Shown in pieces: positions 45,401-53,009 of a stretch of 64,000 nt of DNA. Origin of the DNA: Angiostrongylus vasorum (taxonomy: Eukaryota > Nematoda > Chromadorea > Rhabditida > Metastrongylidae); assembly GCA_018806985.1 (NCBI GenBank), contig JADANN010000380.1, forward strand, positions 1,738,501 to 1,802,500, read 5' to 3'. The notes under the pieces are model-generated. The model was not told the origin of the DNA. It saw nothing but the letters and a program-made list of their open reading frames with translations, and ran no database searches. A program made the position numbers and the translations under genes. Each line of letters begins with the position of its first letter. The first letter of the stretch is position 1.

Positions 45401-48400
45401 AGACGAGGTGCATTGCTTGCAATGCATTACATTTTCAGTGTTTTATTTCGTCACTTATTTTTTTGATGCACTTTTGGTATCCACTGGCTAACTCGTCCAA
45501 TGCAGATGTTGTATCAGGACATTAAACGCTATACTCTACACATTGTAATATACAAAAGAAAAAACTTCCAGGCAATTGACTGTTATTTCATTCCAGTTGC
45601 TGTTACAAGGATAAAAAGAATGAAGCTCTCGCCATTGATCAGTCCCCGAGGGATGCGCCATGCATTCGACTTCATTAAGTATCGTTTGGACGTGATTGAA
45701 TGCATATCTGGCTTTTACAATGACTCGCGGTGGCCTACAGATGTATCGAGTCAGTGCTGCTATCCTCCCAGGCAAGTCTGGTACCAATTTGCCGACCACG
45801 GAGGTATGGAAGGCTTGGTGGGCCATGGGTGCGGAGATCGAATCCACGCGTGTGTTTCTGGGCGCTTCCGACCACGGTGCCACACGCGCCCCTTCGAGTT
45901 ACTGTTAGAAATCATTATTGTATGGATTAAGCGGGTAGAAATAAATGCAGAAATTACAGGCGCAATATATGTTGTAAAAAGTCTTTCAAACGCTGACAGT
46001 AATGATGTTGTGTGGCAATGAATAGATAGAAAATAGTAGCATAAATAGCTTGTGCACCCTAAAGCGGTAGCAAAGATTTTTTTCTTTTTGTCCTCTTTCT
46101 GTCCTCTTTGTACTCTTTCATGTCCTCAACCCCTCAGGTGCACTGATTATCGGAAAATTACCATTGTTTTCAAAAATTACTAAGTTCTTAGTTAACATGA
46201 AGTTAGGCGTACAGCAGCTGCTCGAAACTGAGCATCAGGAGTTAAATGGGCCTTGTGGAAAGCATTTCTTGCCAAAAGCATGAAGTACTCGCTGTTTGTC
46301 TGTTGGCGCATCCACGGTGATTGCTAGAGAATAAAACACAACATCTCTCCTTGAAAACATTCACATCGAAGCATTATAGTTTTTAACAAGGGGCGCGTGT
46401 GGCGCAGTGGTTGGAGGCGCACTGTGTTACACACACACGACCGATCTCCGCGCCCGTGGCTCACCAAGCCTTGGTGTCGGCAAATTGGCACCAGACTTGC
46501 CTGGGAGAATAGAAGCACTGGTATCGATAAATCGATAGGCCACCGCGAGTCATTGTAAAGGCCAAATATGCATTCAGTCGCCTCCAACGATGCTTAATGA
46601 AATCGAATTCATGGCGCATCCCTCAGGGATTGATCAACGCCAAGAGCTTTGTCATTTTTTATTATCCCTAACCTGTATCTTTAAATACTTAACACAAAAC
46701 AAGACTTAACACAAAAATTTCGAACCGATGAGAAGCCAAGAAAGTCGAACACTCGGGAATAGAATAGTAGAAAGTGAATAAGAACGATAATTTGCGTTAA
46801 GGAAGTATCCATTGCATTACATAGCTCTCGAAAATCATGAGTGACTCGTCTACCAGCTATTCGAGTCGTTGGCAACTGCGATGATTTTCAAATTCCAACT
46901 CTCTAATAACCTCAACGAAGCTGGATATTTGCAAAACTCTGGACCGCAGGTGCCTATGGTGGGGGAACGAGCGCGCTATTGTCCTTTCCGGGGAGTAACG
47001 CGTTCACCACCACACCATGCGGGTCCTTCGTTTCGCCTCTCTCTCAGCTAGTTCTATCAATCTTTTGCCATCAGCAATCACCCGTCAACGGGATTGATCT
47101 GGGAAGCCCAAGTCGGCATTGAACCCAGTTAAGCTGAGGCTATAGTTATAATCACAATTTTACTCATAACCGTTTGCTTGCTTATAATCCGTTTGAATAC
47201 CGATATAATCAGGTCGTTCTCTTCGATGCCGTTATTTCAGATGTCGAGCAGCGCTACCGCTTCGCCGTTCCCATGGTCGTTTTGGCGGATATCAATGGAA
47301 AAATATATAAGCTCACCACCCACTATAATGTTACGGTGCGTACTGAGAAACCAATGCTATATAAGGATTTTTGATACGCAAATAAAAACAAGGTTGTTTT
47401 GGCTCATCAAAACACAGGCCGATGAGTAGTTCGTGTCGTAGTCGTGTGGCATTTTTCTGGAAAAGGCCTGTTGTTTCCCGATCGTTCTCATTGAAGTTCA
47501 CCATTTTTTATTGATTAGCAAACTTATGTATGCCGTCTGCTAAGCATCAGCTAGTCACATGATGTCTGCAATAAAAAAAACGACAAATTGCGTGGTAAAA
47601 GAAGGATTGCGTGGTCGGCTGCAGAGGCTATGCATAGCTGCTACGTGCAGGGCACCCGCGGGCTTTAGCCTTTCCCGTTACCCTCAACTTAGCCGTGCAC
47701 ACATATATCAATTTTTTTATTCTACACACACACACACACGAAAAAAACAGTTATGCAGGGAAAACGGGTAATTGAACAAGTAGTCATCTTGAATGCTATG
47801 GAGTCTCGAAAAAACCAGTGAAGTAAATGCCCGAACGATGACTATCAATAGCAGTATGTCCACCGAGGTATTTCTGTAATAAAATGAAGACGGACTGCCT
47901 GTCTTTTTTACCGGCTCAGAACGTTGTAATGAATGTCAAAGCCGTATCCTTTTAGGGAAACATTAGATTCTTCTTATTGTATATGGATATGAGTTGATTT
48001 ATTTCAATGTTTTTTACTGTCTGTACGGCCCCAGCATAATTTCCATTCTCCGGAGATTTGCTGGTCTAGCCATTGTGGTTCCCTGGAGTCTCGAGATCAT
48101 CCTGTCCAAACCCCACGTCGTCACCACCACATGCAGTCGCCGCCCTTGTGGATCAGAGGGAGATTTGCCACCGTGAGACTAGTTTGAAACCAGTACGGTG
48201 GTGGATCCTGGTATTGGTTTACTCTTAGATGGGCTTCATGATCGAAACGCTCGACTTCTTTTCACCTTGGGAAACCCTGCCGAGGGGACACTTTACATCA
48301 CAGCCCGACACCCATCAGCACCTCCCACCCACGACTGAGGCGGTAAACCGTTGGAAGGAAATATTGTAATTGACACTGAGAATAGAGAAGTTATCGATTA

Positions 48401-48847
48401 ATTTTGTATTTCCAATTGCATTCACGCCCTGACCTTTGACTGGAAGCTTGTGTGCTTTTTGTGACACCGTGCAGAAATACCTTTTCAATCAATATGAACT
48501 CTTTGTGTTTTTTCGTGTCAAATATTCAATCTGGAGCATCCATTGCATCCTATGAACCAGTAGTTTAATGTGTTTATGAAAAATTTCTGATCAGACGGAT
48601 CGATCTCAACTTATCTTTAACCCACTGAGCATCACATTCGACGGTCGACTATTGTGGGGAGGAGACTGCGTCTGCCGAGGTCTCAGAAACGCCAGATCCG
48701 GTAGGTTATCCCAGAATTCTCGAGGTTTTCTTCTGGTCGTTCCATTGGCTACTGTTTTCTAGTGATGGATTTTTTCGTTCAGGTAGCAAGTTATACCATG
48801 CCTCAAGAACCGAGATCCCGAGATCTGAGTGTGATCGGCGACTCTAA
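33479..48847 (+). CDS. Seven-exon C-terminal part of an unknown extracellular-type protein
   Basis: Exons: 33,479-33,639, 33,801-33,908, 34,152-34,283, 35,957-36,104, 47,213-47,335, 48,595-48,700 and 48,783-48,847 (TAA). Leftover phases 2,2,2,0,0,1 match across every junction, and donors are GTAAAT, GTAATC, GTAAGT, GTACGT, GTGCGT and GTAGGT. The joined frame gives about 245 residues: a C..C segment ([20 protein letters not shown]) with Trp-rich WVGWW, then [64 protein letters not shown], and [20 protein letters not shown]. Several N-glycosylation sequons and cysteines point to the cell exterior. The first exon here begins at an acceptor, so the N-terminus is missing. The fifth exon join crosses an 11-kb intron with retroelements. 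Family not recognised. An alternative ending near 36,185-36,300 with a hydrophobic segment is possible. Confidence 0.55.
35731..35880 (+). repeat. Possible tRNA-headed repeat
   Basis: GAGTTACTCAGTGGTTAGAG at 35,740-35,759 looks like a pol III A box and CTTCTGTTCAAAGTTAA follows at B-box distance. A GTCTGGCACTGAATTG block follows. Only one copy was noticed, so this is a suggestion of a further SINE family rather than a firm call. It lies in an intron of the 33-48 kb gene model. Confidence 0.3.
36530..38650 (-). mobile_element. RTE-type retrotransposon, degenerate, internal deletion
   Basis: On the minus strand, from right to left: upstream/endonuclease start ([20 protein letters not shown] at 38,410-38,350), then a jump to the linker ([19 protein letters not shown] near 38,130), RT ([18 protein letters not shown] near 37,750), a FADDIV-like segment in a broken frame near 37,220, and the tail with [20 protein letters not shown] and PPTRWSEFF (36,640-36,545). 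It parallels the plus-strand 9.9-12.9 kb copy domain by domain but most of the endonuclease is gone. Frameshifts and stops make it inactive. Confidence 0.85.
38830..39234 (-). mobile_element. Penelope-like tail, inverted arm
   Basis: The complement reads as the 3' part of the Penelope-like element: the last codons of the endonuclease frame, then GAAGTCACGTAAAAAAGCGG-like tail, TTTTTGTAAGTGTTATTGAAG, the CTCTGAAGAAGGCGATACTGCCGAAACGTCAGC block (38,936-38,976) and the AACAATCTCGTGATTGCTG end. It abuts the plus-strand copy head-to-head at about 39,235, so the arms 38,830-39,234 and 39,642-40,010 form a long inverted repeat. Confidence 0.8.
39236..40010 (+). mobile_element. Penelope-like element fragment with intact GIY-YIG endonuclease frame
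   Basis: An uninterrupted frame ends with TGA at 39,712-39,714. It encodes the linker ([20 protein letters not shown], a C..C pair, DGDC), then [26 protein letters not shown], catalytic-type Arg in [14 protein letters not shown], a His pair ([10 protein letters not shown]), and the metal-binding Glu region [14 protein letters not shown]. Cys and His pairs match the zinc-finger-like feature of Penelope endonucleases. The open frame starts at 39,169, inside the inverted tail, so its first 23 residues are not element protein. There is no reverse transcriptase (5' truncation). The tail at 39,890-39,910 lacks the hammerhead-like block by a clean deletion. Confidence 0.9.
40020..40170. repeat. Dispersed repeat matching 9,555-9,700 in reverse
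   Basis: Contains AAATCGGCGCAGCAG, CTGCGTCTCAGGGAAGCAAA and CTTTTGGTCCG, which pair with the complement of 9,580-9,680. It directly follows the Penelope tail. Non-coding. Confidence 0.45.
40741..41000 (+). mobile_element. Isolated Penelope tail with full hammerhead-like block
   Basis: TTTTGTAAGTGTCATTGAAG, then GTATGTCAGTACACCC, CTTCCAGG, CTCTGAAGAAGGCGATACTG, CCGAAACGTCAGC, then TTTCTATGGAAGTAAATGTA and TGCTGTTTAACAACCTCGCG. It is a third copy of the tail in this 2-kb cluster and the only one that keeps a GTC at the predicted cleavage position with a pairable stem III. Confidence 0.75.
41800..41845. repeat. MITE end remnant
   Basis: GCTGACATCAAAAAGAATAG followed by GCATTAAATAAAAA resembles the right inverted end of the 1,528-1,690 MITE (CTGCCATCAAAAAATAGGCAGTAAATAAA). 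Only this end is recognisable. Confidence 0.4.
41873..42180 (-). repeat. Dispersed repeat family D
   Basis: It is the reverse complement of blocks at 48,023-48,360 and 61,360-61,711. Shared words on the complement: CCCCAGCATATTCTCCGTTT, GCTGATTTAGCCATTGTG, GTCGTCACCACCACAG, GTGGATCAAAAAGGAG, TCCTGGTATTGGCTTACTCT. It keeps a 129-codon minus frame, but the other copies do not conserve it, so I treat it as non-coding. Confidence 0.65.
42228..43060 (+). CDS. Glu/Thr-rich tandem-repeat protein segment (coding minisatellite), frame-shifted
   Basis: A repeat unit of about 31-33 codons recurs from about 42,440 to 43,040, with consensus features [23 protein letters not shown] and AKET. Copies can be followed through two or three reading frames, so single-base indels have shifted the frame between units. 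Upstream (42,228-42,440) is Lys/Glu/Thr-rich with [20 protein letters not shown]. Composition suggests a disordered, extracellular or mucin-like segment. It may form exons of the gene around it or be a decayed copy. No known family assigned. Confidence 0.5.
43661..43901 (-). repeat. Family-A SINE
   Basis: Left end has the tail complement (GGATAAAGCTCTCGGCGTTG), right end the head complement (CCATTGCGCCACATGCGCC). The B-box region is partly deleted (GGGTACAGGGCGCATC). Otherwise a full body. Confidence 0.8.
44590..44728 (+). CDS. Exon-like acidic Ser/Gln-rich block
   Basis: An open block follows an AG (AAACTCTAG) and ends before a GTACGTAATT donor. It encodes [20 protein letters not shown] and a [10 protein letters not shown] stretch. 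Composition is close to the 42.2-43.0 kb and 25.2-25.6 kb segments, so it may be a further exon of a low-complexity protein. Function unknown. Confidence 0.4.
45608..45893 (-). repeat. Family-A SINE, full length
   Basis: Tail complement AGGATAAAAAGAATGAAGCT at left, then CCCGAGGGATGCGCCATGCA, AGTCAGTGCTGCTATCCTCC-type block, and the head complement CCACACGCGCCCC at right. A 173-codon plus frame across it is a by-product of the repeat, since similar frames occur in other copies. Confidence 0.85.
46391..46655 (+). repeat. Family-A tRNA-derived SINE with near-consensus A box
   Basis: The head is GGGCGCGTGTGGCGCAGTGG followed by TTGGAGGCGC; the B box is altered (GACCGATCTCCGCGCC). The body includes GGCACCAGACTTGCCTGGGA and GATGCTTAATGAAATCG, ending at CAAGAGCTTTGTC. 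A family-C copy lies 265 bases downstream. Confidence 0.85.
46915..47160 (-). repeat. Family-C tRNA-like repeat
   Basis: Contains GGATATTTGCAAAACTCTGG, the core GGTGGGGGAACGAGCGCGC to CACCACACCATGCGGG (tRNA-like on the minus strand), and the leader TTTGCCATCAGCAATCACCC...TATAGTTATAATCACAA. It ends 53 bases before an exon of the 33-48 kb gene model. Confidence 0.7.
48023..48360 (+). repeat. Dispersed repeat family D
   Basis: Plus-orientation copy: GTACGGCCCCAGCATAATTT, GATTTGCTGGTCTAGCCATT, GTCGTCACCACC, GAGGGAGATTTGCCACCGTG, CCTGGTATTGGTTTACTCTT, ending GAGGCGGTAAACCGTTGG. The 61.4-kb copy shares the same ends, so both look full length at about 340 bp. Confidence 0.75.
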
Positions 48848-49119
48848 TAGCAACTAGAAGAAACAGAATTGTTTTTTTATGTCAGTGTGCAAGAACTAAT
48901 CTATTATCTGTGAATAAAGTTTACCACTAGTAATGAGTTGTTGGTAGTGCCGAAAATGCTCGTGCTCTACGACGGGCGAGAACTCGATGAGCTCCAGCTA
49001 AACGCCTACACCGATTGATGTCGCCATGACCGTATTCAACTTCCATTCGTGATGCAATTGCTCTCAATTGGATGCTTTCATCAAAACTTCTAACACAATC
49101 TTAACCTTTTTATTTGCTA

Positions 49120-49385
49120 CCTACTATTTTTAACGGCAGGGTGCGTTGTGAAATATAACTTCCATAGTGGTGAGATATTTGCAAAACTCCGGACCGTCAG
49201 GTGTCTACGGTGGGGAACGAACGCGCTATTGTCCTTTCCGGGGAGTAACGCGTTCACCACCACACCATGCGGGTCCTTCGTTTCGTCTGTCTCTCAGCTA
49301 GTTCTATCCCGCATGGTGTGGTGGTGAACGCGTTACTCCCTGGAAAGGAAAATAGCGCGTTCGTTCCCCACCGTAGACACTCCTA
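49120..49385. repeat. MITE end plus family-C inverted repeat (hairpin)
   Basis: A MITE-type end (TTTTATTTGCTACCTACT ... ACGGCAGGGT) leads into a family-C core at 49,201-49,273. Its reverse complement follows at 49,308-49,380 with two mismatches over 73 bases and a 34-base spacer. A transcript through it would form a 73-bp hairpin. Confidence 0.85.
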
Positions 49386-49437
49386 ACACAGTTGGTGGAA
49401 GAACAACCAGTTCTCTTTGTTGCAGAGTTCGCTACAT

Positions 49438-49511
49438 TTGTTATTATTATCACCATTACTATTAATATCATTACTATTATATTATTATTACTATTAATAT
49501 TATTATTATTG
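49438..49511. repeat. (ATT/ACT)n microsatellite
   Basis: Imperfect trinucleotide repeat, mostly ATT with ATC and ACT variants, directly right of the family-C hairpin. The poly-Asn and poly-Ile frames across it are artefacts. Confidence 0.85.
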
Positions 49512-49860
49512 TGGATCCCAAAACTTATTGCATTCGATTTCTTCCCTCTCATCCACCATCCCCCGAAGGTCTTCAAAATTTTTGTGTATGGCTTGAGACC
49601 GCTACTTCAGAATTTTTTCTTCTTCGTCGCTATCGTCGTTCACTGCTGGCCGAGTCGATGCTCTCTGGAATCCTGAAATAGTTGTGCTCCGGCGTGACCG
49701 AATAGATTGGAGAGAATCAGCTCGTTCCAGACTAGTTTGGTAACAATTTTCCGAGGCGATGAGAGCTTAGTTGGGCTTGCCTGGCGACTTTAAACCAGTG
49801 ACTGAGTATGATTCTTCGTGCGCGCAATGAACAGGATCACCATGGCTGCTTTACCCGCTC
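49512..49860 (-). repeat. Family-B SINE-like repeat
   Basis: The complement of the family-B body: GTGGATCCCAAAACTTATTG at left (the 3' end) through TTCACTGCTGGCCGAGTCGA, CTCTGGAATCCTGAAATAG, to ACCCGCTCCTC at right (head side). The trinucleotide repeat adjoins its 3' end. Confidence 0.55.
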
Positions 49861-50387
49861 CTCAAGGTCCATTGAAATCCATTAAATGTTCCAGAGAACA
49901 TGGGTGGAAGGATTGGTTGGCATTGTAACAAGGCGTTTTGTTGCAGAAAAAACTGCATTTAGCCGTAACCTTACGTTTATTCTTCAGCTGAAGGCTTAGT
50001 TAGGGTTTCTGAATGAAGCATAGATGCTAGGGAACATATGAAACATGATGAACGTCTTTCTGAAACAAGGTACTCGATGCTTGTATTTTAGCGGATAATT
50101 GCCACCGGAACAACACATAGAGGGGATTATTAATTTCAGTGGAAAATAAAATAAGAATGGCTTCCGTTCTCAATCAAAGCGCATGTTGCATCAAATATTT
50201 GTGATGCTTTTAGTTGCAATGATCCTTCCGGCCTACTGCAACTCATCATGGAGTCTAACAAGTGGAACTCCCTGTTCACTAAATTCGTTGAGCAACTCTT
50301 TAAGAATCAAAAAAGAACGACTTTCAACAAACTTCCGGATTCGAGCCAAATTTTATTTATTTTTTCCTATTTTATTTAATCCGTCTT

Positions 50388-50736
50388 CATGTCTACCGTG
50401 CGGATCCCAGCATTTCTCACATTCGATTCGTTTCCTCGCATGTCAAGACCTTCCAACTTTTACGTGTGGCTTTGGCTGCTTAAGGATTTCTATTTCATCT
50501 CGAATGTCGTTGAATGCTGGTCAAGCAGTTCTCTCTGGAGTCCTGAGATAGCCGGGCTGGAGCGTACCCAGTTGGACTGCAGTGAGTGGTTTTTCCCCCA
50601 TACAAGTCCGGCACCAATTTCCCGACCCCGGAGGGATGAGGGAGCTTGGCTGGCCTGGAGCGGAATCAAACTAGGACCATGCTCATGATGACGGACATCA
50701 CTACCATTGTGCTATTCGTCCCCTATTTCCGCCAAT
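50388..50736 (-). repeat. Family-B SINE-like repeat, good copy
   Basis: Complement of the 21,265 copy: GTGCGGATCCCAGCATTTC, CACATTCGATTCGTTTCCTC, GAATGTCGTTGAATGCTGGT, CTCTGGAGTCCTGAGATAG, CATACAAGTCCGGCACCAAT, CATGCTCATGATGACGGACATC, GTGCTATTCGTCCCC. Full length, about 345 bp. Confidence 0.7.
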
Positions 50737-50839
50737 TAGGAAATAAATTGCCGTTTCCATGTCAACTGTTTTCTTCACTGCAATCTTAGTCGTTATCCAA
50801 TAAGCATATTTATTGATCATCCGTGTTCACATATAGTGT

Positions 50840-51185
50840 ACCAGTGTCAGCACTTCATTCCAGTCGCTTTCTTCCATTCGTCGTTCATGATGGCCTTTCA
50901 ATTTCCTTCACAGGGATTCCGCTGCTGCATGAGGATTTTCGTCTTCGTTAAGAATGTCGTTGAACGCTGTCAAGTTCGACTCACTGTCAGAATCCTGGGT
51001 TCGCTGTGCATGGGCAATTTCACGTGGATTGGATTAAATAAGCCGATCTGAAAGAAATCTTTTACTAATCTCCTCACGCAGAGAAATGGAGGACTTAGTG
51101 AGACAGGGGCGGGCCCGAACCAGGGCCTTACTTGTAATGAACAGCATCACCACTTTGCCTACGTGTACTCTAGGAAACACTATGG
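50840..51185 (-). repeat. Family-B SINE-like repeat, diverged
   Basis: Shares GAATGTCGTTGAACGCTG, CACTGTCAGAATCCTGG, and a right-side AATGAACAGCATCACCAC block with the neighbouring family-B copy, in the same orientation. Heavily substituted. Confidence 0.45.
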
Positions 51186-51529
51186 ATATCATATTCTCTT
51201 CCTTTGGGAGAGCATGCAACTTAAAAGAAATCTGCTATAGAACTGTTTCATGCCAAAGGTGCAGAGAAGCTAGGTCAACATCAAGAACACCAGGTATCAT
51301 ATACGCCTTTCGTACGAGTTGTCTAATGTCTTTCAAGCAGCAACACATTGATGGCATACCGTACTTTAATAGATATTGAAAATATGGATGTGCTGATAGT
51401 ACGGACGTTTCTACTCCTATTTCGTACTATGAAATCATTAAATCGCTGCGTCATCCCTGCTTCCACTTCCTTCTAACTGTTCAAATAAATTTTTACATAG
51501 GACTTCACAGTGATGCAGAACTCATAACC

Positions 51530-52260
51530 CACCTGGAGCGATGAGATTTGCTGCGCGGGTCAAGAGCAGTTGGTGACAGTGAAATACCACCGAGCACTCT
51601 AAGACGCCAACCAGTTCGCAACCACATGTATTACCGTCTATGCAATATGCCCCCAACGATAGGGACGATGGTTGCAAGCGGGTATGGTTTATACGATTTA
51701 TTGTAAAGCGTGCGGGGATGAATATATTGGCAAAACGGGTAGACCACCCCGCATCCGTATAAAAGGACACCTAGTCGGCAAATTTAGATTAGAACCAAGC
51801 ACTCCATTAGGCGCGCATAGGAAACGGGGACATAACGGGGGAAGATTTTGAACTAGCAGTTACCATCATTGCACAGGAATCGAAAACTCCAGCGCGCAAA
51901 ACACTTAAGGCATTCTAGACAAACTTCATGAATCCGAAAATGAACGGTGCCTCGTAATCACGAGTGATCTCAGACAATATTTAAGACTGATACTTTAATG
52001 TGAGAGAGGTGCCTTACCCAACCATGTGAACCCCTGTGCGGTTGCTCTCCAAATTATATATGCAGTGGAAGACTCATAGAAAGCAGTGAGTGTGCTAAGA
52101 AACTATTCTGTGTTCAATGTGACTGAAATCTTGGTTTAGAATTTTCTCTGTTCTGATTATGGGGGTGTTTGGCTGGCTGGACTGCTGTCAACTTTGACCT
52201 TTCCAAGCTCTTAGAAAGGCGAAATCCGCCGAAACGTCAGCTTGTTCTTGAATAAGGAAT
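51530..52260 (+). mobile_element. Penelope-like fragment, degenerate GIY-YIG and tail
   Basis: Remnants of the linker and GIY-YIG frame lie at 51,620-51,960 in several frames: GATGAATATATTGGCAAAAC (YIG), CATCCGTATAAAAGGACACC (RIK.H) and CAGGAATCGAAAACTCCAGC (QESKTPARK). The tail follows, with CCTTTCCAAGCTCTTAGAAA and CCGCCGAAACGTCAGC at 52,196-52,241. It is a different subfamily from the 39-kb copy, because its tail matches the 63.8-kb antisense copy better. Dead. Confidence 0.8.
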
Positions 52261-52414
52261 ATAATAACACCTCGCGTTTGCTCAAGAATAATATAGAGAA
52301 TCATTTGGTCAATGTCCAGGTTGGTAGAAAGTCGGTGGTGGGAATTACTACAAAGAGTATTGTTTATATACCATGTTCTTTGCAATAGGTGTGTGTGGTG
52401 CAATGGTTGGAGGT

Positions 52415-52530
52415 GTTCGCTTGAGTGGATTGCGTGTCAATTTGACCCTTCCAAGTTCTAAAGGACACGAGGTCCGCCGAAACGTCAGCTGTTGTAAATA
52501 AATATTCTATAGCAACAACGTTCATCAATA
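52415..52530 (+). mobile_element. Second Penelope tail remnant
   Basis: GATTGCGTGTCAATTTGACC, CTTCCAAGTTCTAAAGGACA, GGTCCGCCGAAACGTCAGCT. A tRNA-like GTGTGGTGCAATGGTTGGAG lies just before it (52,393-52,412) and may be a SINE head that was captured. No protein remains. Confidence 0.6.
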
Positions 52531-52609
52531 AAACAATTATATATATAATGAACTATATATAGTTTTGTTTATTTATTTTTATTTTACACGACCCATCATC
52601 ACATCTAAT

Positions 52610-52892
52610 GTGGGGATCCTAGCACTTTTTGCATTCAGTTCCTCTCCTTGCACTCATCGTCGACAATGCTGTTCGAACAGTTCACGTACTGTTTCGGCTG
52701 CTGCTTGAGGACTTCGCCTTCTTTACGAATGTTTTAGAACGTACGTCGAGTCAGTTCTCCTTACAGTCTTGTGAATAGCCGTGTTAAGGTGTTCCTACGT
52801 AGATTGGAAGAGAGCGTTGTATGTGGGATCGAATCAGCGGCTTCCTGATCGACGAAAATCACCAACCACTGCGCTGTCTCCGCACCGAATTG
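52610..52892 (-). repeat. Family-B SINE-like repeat
   Basis: GTGGGGATCCTAGCACTTTT at left, CTGCTTGAGGACTTCGCCTT, ACGAATGTTTTAGAACGTAC and a head-side CCAACCACTGCGCTGTCTCC at right, complementary to the family-B body and head. It is followed directly by an AT microsatellite. Confidence 0.5.
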
Positions 52893-52904
52893 GACATAGA
52901 TAGA

Positions 52905-52936
<32 letters not shown>

Positions 52937-52937
52937 C

Positions 52938-53002
<65 letters not shown>
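52905..53002. repeat. (TA)n microsatellite
   Basis: About 98 bases of nearly pure TA with two short TACA interruptions. The YIYIYI frames over it are artefacts. Confidence 0.95.
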
Positions 53003-53004
<2 letters not shown>

Positions 53005-53009
53005 CTGCG

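Noticed and set aside
45500..46021. 173-codon open frame
   Set aside because: It runs through a family-A SINE; similar frames occur in other copies of that SINE, so it is a repeat shadow.
50183..50551. 122-codon plus-strand frame
   Set aside because: Its second half overlaps a minus-strand family-B repeat and its content is not protein-like.
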